From contig JARBUI010000017.1 of NCBI GenBank assembly GCA_029239755.1, positions 1 to 64,000 of the forward strand: a stretch of DNA of 64,000 nt. The letters run 5' to 3'. The notes beneath the pieces were generated by a model, which saw nothing but the letters and a program-made list of their open reading frames with translations, did not search any database and was not told the DNA's origin. Position 1 is the stretch's first letter. Every line of letters begins with the position of its first letter. Origin of the DNA: Clostridia bacterium (lineage in GTDB: Bacteria; Bacillota; Clostridia; Lachnospirales; Cellulosilyticaceae). A program made the position numbers and the translations under genes. Shown here one piece after another: positions 26,827 to 35,233 of this stretch.

Positions 26827-28926
26827 ATGAATTTGATAGTACTTGCACCAGTCGCTGCAACACTTGCATTACTTTTTGCAGCATATTTCAGTTTTTGTGT
26901 TATAAAAGAAAGTGAAGGTTCTGATAAGATGCAGCAAATTGCTAAAAATATCAGAACAGGAGCAAATGCCTATCTGGTGCGCCAATACAAAGGGGTAGGA
27001 TTCTTTTTTTTAGGGATGTTTATTGTACTTTTTTTATTAAGCAGCTTTGGCTATGTTTCAGTATTTGTACCTTTTGCGTTTATCACCGGAGGATTTTTTT
27101 CAGGGTTCAGCGGCTTTCTAGGAATGAAAATAGCAACATCTTCTAATGCAAGAACAACACACGCCTGTTCAAAAAGTCTCAATGCAGGCCTTAGAGTTGC
27201 TTTTTCAAGTGGAGCGGTGATGGGCCTTATCGTGGTTGGATTTGGTCTTTTGGATCTTAGTATATGGTATTATATATTAGACTGGTATTATAGGGGATTA
27301 CCTATTGCAGAGCGAATTGTTTATATTACTTCTTCAATGCTTACTTTTGGCATGGGTGCTTCATCTATGGCATTATTTGCAAGAGTTGGAGGAGGTATTT
27401 TTACAAAAGCAGCAGATGTTGGAGCTGACCTTGTAGGTAAGGTTGAAGTCGGCATACCAGAAGATGATCCAAGAAATCCAGCTGTTATTGCAGATAATGT
27501 GGGAGACAATGTAGGAGATGTGGCTGGGTTAGGAGCTGATTTATATGAGTCTTATGTAGGATCAATCGTATCTTCTTGTGCTCTTGCAGTTGCCGCAGGT
27601 CTTGGTATGCAGGGAGTTATTATTCCTCTTCTTGTAGCAAGTATCGGTGTATTGGCATCTGTTATAGGAACATTTTTTGTTAAAACAGGAGAAGAAGCTT
27701 CTCAAAAAGTACTGCTTGGTGCTTTAAGGCGCGGCATTTATTGCTCAGCGATTATCATTGCAATTGTAAGTTATTTTTTAGTAGTACAAGTTCTGGGAAG
27801 TGAGTATATAGGTATTTATTTTTCGATACTATGCGGTCTTATAGCTGGATTATTTATTGGATTCTTTGCAGAGTATTTTACCAGCAGCACCTATAAACCG
27901 ACTAAACAGCTAGCAGATTCTGCTGTAACAGGTTCGGCAACAGTTATTATAAGTGGTATGTCAGTAGGGATGTTATCAACATCATTACCTGTTATTGTAG
28001 TAGGGATATCTGTTATTATAAGCTATATTATATCTGGGGGAATGAATAATTTTAATCTCGGATTATATGGCATTGCAATATCAGCTGTAGGAATGTTATC
28101 TACTTTAGGTATTACGCTTGCAACAGATGCCTATGGTCCTGTAGCAGATAATGCGGGTGGTATTGCAGAGATGGCGGGGCTTGACGCGGCAGTGAGGAAA
28201 CGAACAGATGCTCTAGATTCACTAGGCAACACTACAGCAGCTACAGGGAAAGGATTTGCTATAGGTTCTGCTGCTTTAACAGCACTCGCCTTTATAGCGG
28301 CTTATAAAGATTCTATAGAGCTTCTTGTACAAAAGAATCACATTGATTTCACATTTGATCTTTCAATATTAAACCCACAAGTACTCATAGGCTTATTTGT
28401 TGGAGGGATGGCAACCTTTGTATTTGCTGCGTTTACTATGAATTCAGTAGGCAAGGCAGCTGGTATGATTGTAGTTGAAGTAAGGCGCCAGTTTAAAGAA
28501 ATAATAGGGCTTATGGAAGGGAAGGCTGAGCCGGATTATGCATCTTGTGTAGATATTTGTACAAAAGCAGCACAAAAAGAGCTTATTAAAATAGCACTTC
28601 TAGGTGTTGCAACACCACTTGTTGTAGGGCTCATTCTTGGCCCTAATGGGGTAGCCGGCCTACTTGCAGGGGCTACTACAACAGGTTTTATTCTTGCCGT
28701 GATGATGGCCAATGCAGGGGGAGCATGGGATAATGCAAAAAAATATATTGAAGAAGGCAATCTTGGCGGAAAAGGATCTGATGCTCATAAAGCAGCAGTA
28801 GTCGGGGATACCGTGGGAGACCCATTTAAAGATACAGCGGGGCCAGCTATTAATATACTTATTAAACTTATGGCTATGGTATCTATAGTATTTGGTTTAT
28901 TTGTACTTACATGGTCTATTTTATAA
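26827..28926 (+). CDS. hppA: Membrane-bound pyrophosphatase (K+-dependent type)
   Basis: A 699-residue integral membrane enzyme that couples PPi hydrolysis to H+ or Na+ pumping. The signature DVGADLVGKVEVGIPEDDPRNPA and the second acidic motif DNAGGIAEM are intact, as is VVGDTVGDPFKDTAGP near the end. The position that is Lys in K+-independent enzymes is Ala here (GNTTAATGKGFA), which points to the K+-dependent class. Whether it pumps H+ or Na+ cannot be read reliably. The track starts at TTG 26812. GGGGGGAG before ATG 26827 favours the latter. A terminator follows. Confidence 0.95.
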   Translation: MNLIVLAPVAATLALLFAAYFSFCVIKESEGSDKMQQIAKNIRTGANAYLVRQYKGVGFFFLGMFIVLFLLSSFGYVSVFVPFAFITGGFFSGFSGFLGMKIATSSNARTTHACSKSLNAGLRVAFSSGAVMGLIVVGFGLLDLSIWYYILDWYYRGLPIAERIVYITSSMLTFGMGASSMALFARVGGGIFTKAADVGADLVGKVEVGIPEDDPRNPAVIADNVGDNVGDVAGLGADLYESYVGSIVSSCALAVAAGLGMQGVIIPLLVASIGVLASVIGTFFVKTGEEASQKVLLGALRRGIYCSAIIIAIVSYFLVVQVLGSEYIGIYFSILCGLIAGLFIGFFAEYFTSSTYKPTKQLADSAVTGSATVIISGMSVGMLSTSLPVIVVGISVIISYIISGGMNNFNLGLYGIAISAVGMLSTLGITLATDAYGPVADNAGGIAEMAGLDAAVRKRTDALDSLGNTTAATGKGFAIGSAALTALAFIAAYKDSIELLVQKNHIDFTFDLSILNPQVLIGLFVGGMATFVFAAFTMNSVGKAAGMIVVEVRRQFKEIIGLMEGKAEPDYASCVDICTKAAQKELIKIALLGVATPLVVGLILGPNGVAGLLAGATTTGFILAVMMANAGGAWDNAKKYIEEGNLGGKGSDAHKAAVVGDTVGDPFKDTAGPAINILIKLMAMVSIVFGLFVLTWSIL

Positions 28927-28964
28927 TTTCGAACGAATTCCTTTTTCAATAAAGATATAGTAAA

Positions 28965-29009
28965 AGGCAAGCTAAAGTCCTGAGTTCAAACTCATTTAGC
29001 TTGTCTTTC
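28965..29009 (+). terminator. Terminator of the pyrophosphatase gene
   Basis: Outer stem AGGCAAGCTAAA/TTTAGCTTGTCT (one G-U) encloses a smaller hairpin TGAGT-TCAA-ACTCA, with CTTTCTTATT after it. It lies 38 bases after the hppA stop. Confidence 0.8.
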
Positions 29010-29115
29010 TTATTGGAACTATTTTATTTTTATGTTTTTCTAAGAATGAAAAGGAGGCTAACAAGGTAAACTAATGAAAATAAAATAGTCTTATAAGTAC
29101 AAAGGAGCAACGCAA

Positions 29116-30780
29116 ATGGCAGAAAATAGTACGATAAAAGTTATTCCGCTAGGCGGACTTGGGGAAATAGGAAAAAACATAACAGCTATAGAATACGGAG
29201 AAGAGATAATTGTTATAGATTGCGGCATGGGTTTTCCTGATGAAGAAATGTATGGAGTAGATTTAATTATTCCTGATATTAATTACTTGTTAGAGCGTGC
29301 AAAAAATGTAAAAGGAATTTTTTTAACTCATGGACACGAAGACCACATAGGAGGCATTCCGTATATTTTAAAGCAGCTTAATGTACCCCTATATGGTACT
29401 AAGCTGACGCTAGGTATCATTGGAAATAAACTTAAAGAACATGGGATATTAGATAAATGCACGCTTAACAATGTAGACCCAGGAGAGATTATACAAACAC
29501 AAAATTTTAAAATTGAATTTATCAGCAGTACCCATAGTATAGCAGGGGCTTGCTGTATTGCCATTCATTCACCTATCGGTATACTGCTGCATACAGGGGA
29601 TTTTAAGGTGGATTATACCCCGGTCGACGGGATTAAGATGAATTTAGAACGGATTGGAGAACTAGGCAAAGAGGGCGTTCTACTTTTGCTGGCAGACAGT
29701 ACTAATGTGGAACGGGAGGGTCATACACCTTCTGAGCAGTCTATAGGAGAGACACTTGATAGGATATTTACAAATGTTGAGGGCAGGATTATTGTTGCAA
29801 CTTTTGCTTCTAACATCCACCGCATACAGCAGATTATGAATGCCTCTGTAAAACACGGAAGAAAAGTAGCTGTCAGCGGCAGGAGTATGGAAAATATTAC
29901 GGAAGTAGCTAGAGAACTAGGTTATCTTCATATAGCAGAGGAAGACGTGATTGAGTTAGATGAAATAGGTCGTTATCGAAGTGACCAGATCACCATTATT
30001 ACAACGGGCAGTCAAGGAGAGCCGATGGCTGCACTTGCTAGAATTGCATTTTCTGCCCATAGAAAAATTAAGATAGAGCCTAACGATTTATTTATTATTT
30101 CAGCTTCACCTATTCCAGGAAATGACAAGCTGGTATCCCGCGTTATTAATGAACTCTTTAAGAAAGGGGCTGATGTCATTTATGAAGCATTAGAACATGT
30201 ACATGTATCAGGTCATGCTTATAAAGAAGAACTTAAACTTATTCATACCTTGGTGCATCCTAAGTATTTCATGCCTGTCCATGGAGAATACAGACATCTT
30301 AAACACCACAAAGATTTAGCAAAGAAACTTGGTATGAAAGCATCTGATATTTTTATTTTAGAAACTGGACAAGTCTTAGAAATATCAGATAAGACAGCAG
30401 GGGTGACTGGCAAAGTCCGTACAGGCAATGTGTTTGTTGATGGCATTGGAGTAGGAGATGTTGGCAATGTTGTACTTAGAGATCGCAAACACCTTGCTCA
30501 AGATGGCATGCTGACTATAGTAGCTGCTGTAGAAAAAGAAAGTTATAGTATTGCTGCAGGACCCGACATTATTACAAGAGGTTTTGTATATGTTAAAGAC
30601 TCAGAAGAACTTATTAATGAAGTTAAAGAAATTGCAAGAATTGAGATAGAGGGATGTCTAAAAAATCAAATGATAGAAAGAGCTGTGCTAAAAGTAAATA
30701 TTAAAAAGGCAGTCGAAAGATTTTTGTATGAGAAGACAAAAAGAAGACCAAGTGTTTTCCCGATTATTCTAGAGGTTTAA
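29116..30780 (+). CDS. rnjA: Ribonuclease J
   Basis: A 554-residue metallo-beta-lactamase/beta-CASP ribonuclease with endo- and 5'-exonuclease activity, a central enzyme of mRNA decay and rRNA maturation in Firmicutes. The zinc-binding HGHEDHIGG motif is at about residues 75-83. HTGDFKVDYTP and the beta-CASP motifs (PVHGEYRHL) follow. The length is typical for RNase J1/J2. AAAGGAGCAACGC precedes ATG 29116. Confidence 0.95.
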   Translation: MAENSTIKVIPLGGLGEIGKNITAIEYGEEIIVIDCGMGFPDEEMYGVDLIIPDINYLLERAKNVKGIFLTHGHEDHIGGIPYILKQLNVPLYGTKLTLGIIGNKLKEHGILDKCTLNNVDPGEIIQTQNFKIEFISSTHSIAGACCIAIHSPIGILLHTGDFKVDYTPVDGIKMNLERIGELGKEGVLLLLADSTNVEREGHTPSEQSIGETLDRIFTNVEGRIIVATFASNIHRIQQIMNASVKHGRKVAVSGRSMENITEVARELGYLHIAEEDVIELDEIGRYRSDQITIITTGSQGEPMAALARIAFSAHRKIKIEPNDLFIISASPIPGNDKLVSRVINELFKKGADVIYEALEHVHVSGHAYKEELKLIHTLVHPKYFMPVHGEYRHLKHHKDLAKKLGMKASDIFILETGQVLEISDKTAGVTGKVRTGNVFVDGIGVGDVGNVVLRDRKHLAQDGMLTIVAAVEKESYSIAAGPDIITRGFVYVKDSEELINEVKEIARIEIEGCLKNQMIERAVLKVNIKKAVERFLYEKTKRRPSVFPIILEV

Positions 30781-30793
30781 CTTGGTTTACAAG

Positions 30794-30822
30794 TTGCATT
30801 TAAAATGACATACACCTATAAT
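30794..30822 (+). promoter_or_regulatory. Promoter upstream of the YaiI-family gene
   Basis: TTGCAT (30794-30799) and TATAAT (30817-30822) are separated by 17 bases, 36 bases before the chosen start codon. Confidence 0.65.
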
Positions 30823-30857
30823 AAGAGTAAATAATAGTGAAACAGATAGGTGAAAAG

Positions 30858-31304
30858 ATGAAAATACTCATTGATGCAGATGGATGCCCTGTTGTAGATC
30901 ATACCATAAGTATAGCTAAACAATTTAAAATAGAAGTATTTATCTTTTGTGATACAGCTCATGTTATTGAGAAAGCAGGAGCAGTAACACATGTTATCTC
31001 TAAAGGAGCAGATGCAGTAGACTTTGTGCTAGTTAATAGGGTACAAAAAGGAGACATAGTTATTACCCAGGATTATGGTTTAGCTGCAATGGTTCTTTCA
31101 AAAAAAGGCTATGCTATTAATCAGAACGGTCTTAATTATACTGAAGGTAATATTGATCAATTGCTGTTTACAAGGCACCTTGGCAAAAAGATAAGACACC
31201 AGGGCGGACATACAAAAGGCCCTAAAAAAAGGCAAAAGGAAGATGATGAGCATTTTGAAAGAGCTCTAACAGCGCTTATCCTAAAAGTCTTGAATACATT
31301 ATAG
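30858..31304 (+). CDS. YaiI/YqxD family protein (DUF188)
   Basis: A 148-residue protein of the YaiI/YqxD (UPF0178) family. The N-terminus KILIDADGCPVVD resembles the PIN-like metal-binding core, and TQDYGLAAMVLSKK follows. The basic C-terminus (TKGPKKRQKEDD) suits nucleic-acid binding, but no function is established. The track starts at GTG 30837 just before AGGTG, and ATG 30858 is better placed. It is followed by a small gene on the same strand. Confidence 0.85.
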   Translation: MKILIDADGCPVVDHTISIAKQFKIEVFIFCDTAHVIEKAGAVTHVISKGADAVDFVLVNRVQKGDIVITQDYGLAAMVLSKKGYAINQNGLNYTEGNIDQLLFTRHLGKKIRHQGGHTKGPKKRQKEDDEHFERALTALILKVLNTL

Positions 31305-31369
31305 AGAACATGGAGAATATAAGAGTGTAATCCATCATGTAAACAAGAAAGGGCAGACGAGGTGATCAA

Positions 31370-31564
31370 ATGAACGATAAAAAAGCTGAACCAGTTAGAG
31401 GAGAAAATAACAAAAGACTTTATAGCGATGACCCTATCAAAAATGAAGGAACAGCTGCTTGGGCCCATACTGAGAGGCTTATGGATGAAACTCAGGTAAA
31501 CGTACCATCAGAAAGAAATGTCATTAATGCTAAAGAATGGGTAGATAACGGCAGCAGGCTGTAA
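31370..31564 (+). CDS. Small DUF3787-like protein (TAAWA motif)
   Basis: A 64-residue hydrophilic protein with the motif EGTAAWAHTERLMDETQV. This TAAWA pattern characterises a family of short clostridial proteins (DUF3787), reported as associated with the spore surface in C. difficile. GAGGTGAT precedes ATG 31370. It has no membrane segment or signal peptide. The gene ends five bases before a very strong terminator. Confidence 0.75.
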   Translation: MNDKKAEPVRGENNKRLYSDDPIKNEGTAAWAHTERLMDETQVNVPSERNVINAKEWVDNGSRL

Positions 31565-31568
31565 TAGA

Positions 31569-31623
31569 ATTATTAGGTATATAAAAGACTCCCGAGAAGG
31601 GAGTCTTTTATATACCTAATAAT
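31569..31623 (+). terminator. Long perfect terminator hairpin
   Basis: A 25-bp perfect stem with loop GAGAA. The inner GC part (AAAAGACTCCC/GGGAGTCTTTT) with its own T-run is a normal terminator, and an AT-rich outer extension doubles its length. It separates the small plus-strand gene from the HPr-like gene on the other strand and is symmetrical enough to work in both directions. Confidence 0.92.
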
Positions 31624-31667
31624 AAAAATCACCCCTAATAGGTATTATGGGGTGTGAGATTTACAAT

Positions 31668-31910
31668 TTATCTTGTGATTAAATATTGAAGAAGTAATTC
31701 TACATCTGATGGTTCAGCAACAGCGATAGTAATTTCATCAATCTTTGCGTCAGAAAAGATTTTTGTTAAAGAAACATATTGGCATAACTTAGAACGTAAG
31801 TTTAATTTATCACCTTCAGAAGTGATTAATTGAATTTCACCTTTGCATTTATCTACTGTTTTAAAAAAACTATCTACATCTGTTATGTTTGTAATTTTAA
31901 TATTATTCAT
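31668..31910 (-). CDS. HPr-fold protein without the PTS histidine
   Basis: An 80-residue protein whose layout resembles HPr. LNLRSKLCQYVSLTKIF aligns with the Ser46 segment of HPr (NAKSIMGLMSLG), and the C-terminal DEITIAVAEPSDVELLLQYL matches the last strand and helix. The region where HPr carries His15 reads DVDSFFKTVDK and has no His. It is therefore probably not a phosphocarrier. The track starts 33 codons upstream. GGAGGT at 31918-31923 decides for ATG 31910. Identification is by pattern only. Confidence 0.5.
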   Translation of the reverse strand: MNNIKITNITDVDSFFKTVDKCKGEIQLITSEGDKLNLRSKLCQYVSLTKIFSDAKIDEITIAVAEPSDVELLLQYLITR

Positions 31911-32112
31911 TTCCATACCTCCTGCCAGTTGGTTAATTATACCTTCATTATACAATATTAAAACAATTATATAAGATGAAAAATAAACAAACATTTTAGA
32001 ATTATTCATATATAATTGTTAAAAAATATTAATTCAAGCATCTATATATACAAAAAGCACAAAAATAATAAAATATTTAGTGCATTTTTAAAATAGTGAC
32101 TAAGAGGGACTT

Positions 32113-33207
32113 TTAGTACATACTTTTGATGTTTTTGATATTAGCCCCTAAATTACAAAGGAGTAAGTCTGCTAGGGTAAGTGCAGCCATTGACTCTACC
32201 ACGACTACAGCGCGGGGAACTATAATAGGGTCATGGCGTCCTGTGATTTGAACAGTAGTTTCTTCTAAACTTGTATTAATGGTATTTTGTACTTGTGAAA
32301 TAGAAGGGGTAGGTTTAAAATGTGCTTTGACTAAAATATCTGTTCCGTCCGATATGCCGCCTAATATACCACCCGAATGGTTAGTGCGTTTATTTACTAT
32401 TCCATTATCCTTATAGAAGGAATCATTATACTGGGAACCAAGCATTGCAGAAGCTTTTATACCGGCCCCTACTTCAAAAGCTTTAACTCCGCCTATTCCC
32501 ATTATGGCATAAGCAAGGGATGCATCTAATTTATTAAATACAGGATCACCAATTCCTGCTTTGACACCGCGAATAAGGCACTCTACTGTTCCGCCTACAG
32601 AGTCTTGATTTTTTTTAACTGTTTCAATATAATCAAGAGCTTTTTCAGCGATACTATTATTAGGCATATTGACTGGATTTAATAAGATGTGATCTAAATG
32701 AAGGTCTTCGTCATGAACGACAATAGGCCCTATAGACCTTGCGTAGGCAGTTACTGTGATACCAAGTTCTTGCAGAAACTTCTTAGCTATTGAGCCAGCA
32801 GCCACTCTTGCAGCTGTTTCGCGGCCAGAAGAACGCCCACCCCCGCGATAATCCCTTATGCCATACTTCATATCAAAAGTATAATCAGCATGAGATGGTC
32901 TATACACATCTTTTATATTTGAATAATCACCAGATTTTTGATTAGTATTTCTTATAAGAAGGGCTATAGGAGTGCCAGTCGACTTTCCCTCGAATACACC
33001 AGATAATATTTCAACTGTATCATCTTCTTTTCTAGAAGTAGCGACCTTTGCATTGCCAGGTTTTCTTCTATCCATATCTTTCATAATTTCTTCTTCTGAA
33101 AGAGCGATATTAGAAGGGCATCCATCAATGATGACGCCCAGGGCATTGCCGTGAGACTCGCCAAAAGTAGAAACACAGAACATCTTACCAAATATTGATC
33201 CTGACAT
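32113..33207 (-). CDS. aroC: Chorismate synthase
   Basis: A 364-residue FMN-dependent enzyme that makes chorismate from EPSP, the last step of the shikimate pathway. Signature segments are GESHG near the start, RKPGNAKVATSRKEDD, YRGGGRSSGRETAARVAAG and RHDPIIVPRAVVV. Normal length. AAAGGTGGTA precedes ATG 33207. It stands alone on the minus strand, without other aro genes nearby. Confidence 0.96.
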   Translation of the reverse strand: MSGSIFGKMFCVSTFGESHGNALGVIIDGCPSNIALSEEEIMKDMDRRKPGNAKVATSRKEDDTVEILSGVFEGKSTGTPIALLIRNTNQKSGDYSNIKDVYRPSHADYTFDMKYGIRDYRGGGRSSGRETAARVAAGSIAKKFLQELGITVTAYARSIGPIVVHDEDLHLDHILLNPVNMPNNSIAEKALDYIETVKKNQDSVGGTVECLIRGVKAGIGDPVFNKLDASLAYAIMGIGGVKAFEVGAGIKASAMLGSQYNDSFYKDNGIVNKRTNHSGGILGGISDGTDILVKAHFKPTPSISQVQNTINTSLEETTVQITGRHDPIIVPRAVVVVESMAALTLADLLLCNLGANIKNIKSMY

Positions 33208-33327
33208 TTTGATACCACCTTTAACAGTAATTTAGTAAATAACAATAATTTTAACAGACGAAGCGTATATCTTCAATAAGAATTGATTAATACTTATTAA
33301 AAAAGAGTAAAATAACAAGAACTATTA

Positions 33328-33356
33328 TTGAAAAAGATGGATTTTTCTTGTAAACT
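33328..33356 (+). promoter_or_regulatory. Promoter of tgt-yajC
   Basis: TTGAAA (33328-33333) and TAAACT (33351-33356) are separated by 17 bases. The start codon of tgt lies 34 bases downstream. Confidence 0.45.
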
Positions 33357-33389
33357 GTATTATAGTATTAAAAAGATTGGAGATATTAC

Positions 33390-34517
33390 ATGTATGAATT
33401 ACTAAAAGTAGAAGGACGTGCAAAAAGAGGTAGATTTCATACACCCCACGGCGTCATAGAAACACCTGTATTTATGAATGTAGCTACTGTAGCTGCAATT
33501 AAAGGGGCAGTCTCTACTGAAGACTTAGAAGCCATTGATACACAAGTCGTTTTGGCAAATACGTATCATTTACACCTTAGACCTGGCGATAAGCTTATAC
33601 AGGAACTAGGTGGACTTCATAAGTTCATGGTGTGGGACAAACCAATACTCACAGACTCTGGTGGATTTCAAGTGTTTTCTCTTGCTGCTATGCGTAAGAT
33701 TAAAGAAGAAGGAGTACATTTTTCTTCACACATAGATGGGAGAAAAATATTTATGGGGCCTGAAGAAAGTATGCAGATTCAGTCCAATATTGCATCAACA
33801 ATTGCTATGGCCTTTGACGAGTGCCCGCCAGCTCTATCTGACAGAGAGTATATCATCCCCTCAGTAGAGAGAACGACAAGATGGTTAAAACGCTGTATTG
33901 ATGAGATGAAAAGATTAAATACACTGGAAGAAACGATTAATAAAGAACAATTTCTCTTTGGTATTAATCAAGGAGGCGTGCTGGAGGATGTTAGAATTGA
34001 ACATGCAAAGGTTATAAGAGAGTTTGACCTTCCTGGCTATGCAGTAGGTGGACTTGCAGTAGGTGAATCACACGAAGAAATGTACAGAGTATTAGAAGCA
34101 GTGGTACCTTATTTACCCCAAAACAAGCCTACTTATTTAATGGGTGTAGGAACACCAGAGAATATATTAGAAGCCGTTGAAAGAGGCATAGACTTCTTTG
34201 ACTGTGTATTACCTGCAAGAAATGGCAGGCATGGGCATGTTTATACCAATCGTGGAAAGCTAAACTTATTTAATCTAAAGCATGAAAAAGATAATATGCC
34301 TATAGCAGAGGACTGTAAATGCCCTACCTGTAAGAGGCATAGCAGAGCTTATATCAGACATCTCTTAAAAGCAAAAGAAATGTTAGGTATGAGACTATGC
34401 GTCATTCATAATCTTCACTATTTCAATAACTTAATGTTAGAAATCCGTAATGCATTAGATGAAGGAAACTTCGAGGGATACAAAAAAATGCGTTTAGAAG
34501 GATATAAAAATAATTAA
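33390..34517 (+). CDS. tgt: Queuine/preQ1 tRNA-guanine transglycosylase
   Basis: A 375-residue enzyme that exchanges guanine 34 of Asp, Asn, His and Tyr tRNAs for preQ1. The catalytic Asp lies in TDSGGFQVFSL. DCVLPARNGRHG carries the second Asp. The zinc site CKCPTCKRH with the downstream His is intact. TTGGAGATAT precedes ATG 33390. Together with queA earlier in the window it shows that queuosine is made. Confidence 0.96.
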   Translation: MYELLKVEGRAKRGRFHTPHGVIETPVFMNVATVAAIKGAVSTEDLEAIDTQVVLANTYHLHLRPGDKLIQELGGLHKFMVWDKPILTDSGGFQVFSLAAMRKIKEEGVHFSSHIDGRKIFMGPEESMQIQSNIASTIAMAFDECPPALSDREYIIPSVERTTRWLKRCIDEMKRLNTLEETINKEQFLFGINQGGVLEDVRIEHAKVIREFDLPGYAVGGLAVGESHEEMYRVLEAVVPYLPQNKPTYLMGVGTPENILEAVERGIDFFDCVLPARNGRHGHVYTNRGKLNLFNLKHEKDNMPIAEDCKCPTCKRHSRAYIRHLLKAKEMLGMRLCVIHNLHYFNNLMLEIRNALDEGNFEGYKKMRLEGYKNN

Positions 34518-34534
34518 AAATGGAGGAACAAAAG

Positions 34535-34951
34535 ATGACAAGTACAGTACTAGGATTTACAGGAGCAGTAGGTGGCGGAGCAGGGATGCTCGTAACAGTT
34601 GCTTATATGGCCGTTTTTTTTGGAATTATGTGGTTTTTGATTATCAGACCCCAAAAGAAAAGAGAAAAAGAAGTTGTTCAAATGCAAAATGCTATCAAAG
34701 TAGGGCAATACGTATTATTACAATCAGGTGAATTTGGAAAAGTTGTAGATATCATTAACGATCTTTTCATTATTGAATTTGGTCTCAATAAAAGTGTACG
34801 TATTCCAGTAAAAAAAGCTGCTGTAGCGGCTGTGCAAGAACCTAATTTAACAGTTGGCAAAAAAGTTGAACCACAAGTAGGAACAAAAGTAGTAGAAGAA
34901 GACGGCGTAGAATATGAATATGTTGAAGTTGAAGAAGAAGTAGAAGAATAG
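34535..34951 (+). CDS. yajC: Preprotein translocase subunit YajC
   Basis: A 138-residue protein with a single N-terminal membrane helix (MLVTVAYMAVFFGIMWFLII) followed by the family motif RPQKKREKE. A cytosolic part contains VGQYVLLQSGEFGKV. YajC associates with SecDF. The C-terminal tail is extended and very acidic (EYEYVEVEEEVEE). The track starts at 34520. GGAGG ten bases before ATG 34535 selects that start. tgt-yajC is a widely kept pair. secDF does not follow here, and a terminator does. Confidence 0.88.
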   Translation: MTSTVLGFTGAVGGGAGMLVTVAYMAVFFGIMWFLIIRPQKKREKEVVQMQNAIKVGQYVLLQSGEFGKVVDIINDLFIIEFGLNKSVRIPVKKAAVAAVQEPNLTVGKKVEPQVGTKVVEEDGVEYEYVEVEEEVEE

Positions 34952-34989
34952 TAATTAAAGCATATGAAGCTGAATAAATAAACTAAACA

Positions 34990-35023
34990 AAAATAGGTTG
35001 AAGGGATCTTCAACCTATTTTCC
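34990..35023 (+). terminator. Terminator of tgt-yajC
   Basis: AAAATAGGTTGAAG pairs perfectly with CTTCAACCTATTTT around loop GGAT. It lies 38 bases after yajC. Confidence 0.88.
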
Positions 35024-35098
35024 ATAAATTGGATGAGAATAAGTAGAATTATTCATCTTAAATTCATAATTTCTTAAAAAAGTTATTGTATGATAAAG

Positions 35099-35140
35099 GT
35101 GAGCAAGGGAGATTCAGCTTTCTTGCTCACATAATCTCCC
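35099..35140. other. Possible H-type pseudoknot element
   Basis: Two interleaved inverted repeats overlap. GTGAGCAAG (35099-35107) pairs with CTTGCTCAC (35122-35130). GGGAGAT (35107-35113), inside that loop, pairs with ATCTCCC (35134-35140). The order a-b-a'-b' is that of an H-type pseudoknot. It lies between two terminators, with no T-run, no open reading frame and no clear promoter. Its strand and role are unknown. Confidence 0.5.
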
Positions 35141-35167
35141 CATAATATATCTATTTTCCTGTTTATA

Positions 35168-35233
35168 AAAAATGAACGGAACAAAAAAAAGAAGCTAATC
35201 CCCAATAGCTTCTTTTTTTGTTCCGTTCATTTT
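35168..35233 (-). terminator. Terminator of lysA
   Basis: A long hairpin pairs AATGAACGGAACAAAAAAA..AGAAGCT with its complement (one bulged base). On the minus strand it begins at the lysA stop codon and ends in TTTTTTAT. Confidence 0.85.

Noticed and set aside
33208-33389. preQ1 riboswitch before tgt
   Set aside because: No C-rich pseudoknot of the preQ1 type is seen, and tgt has an ordinary promoter here.
34952-35231. secD/secF after yajC
   Set aside because: No coding sequence is present. Two terminators and the pseudoknot-like element fill the gap.
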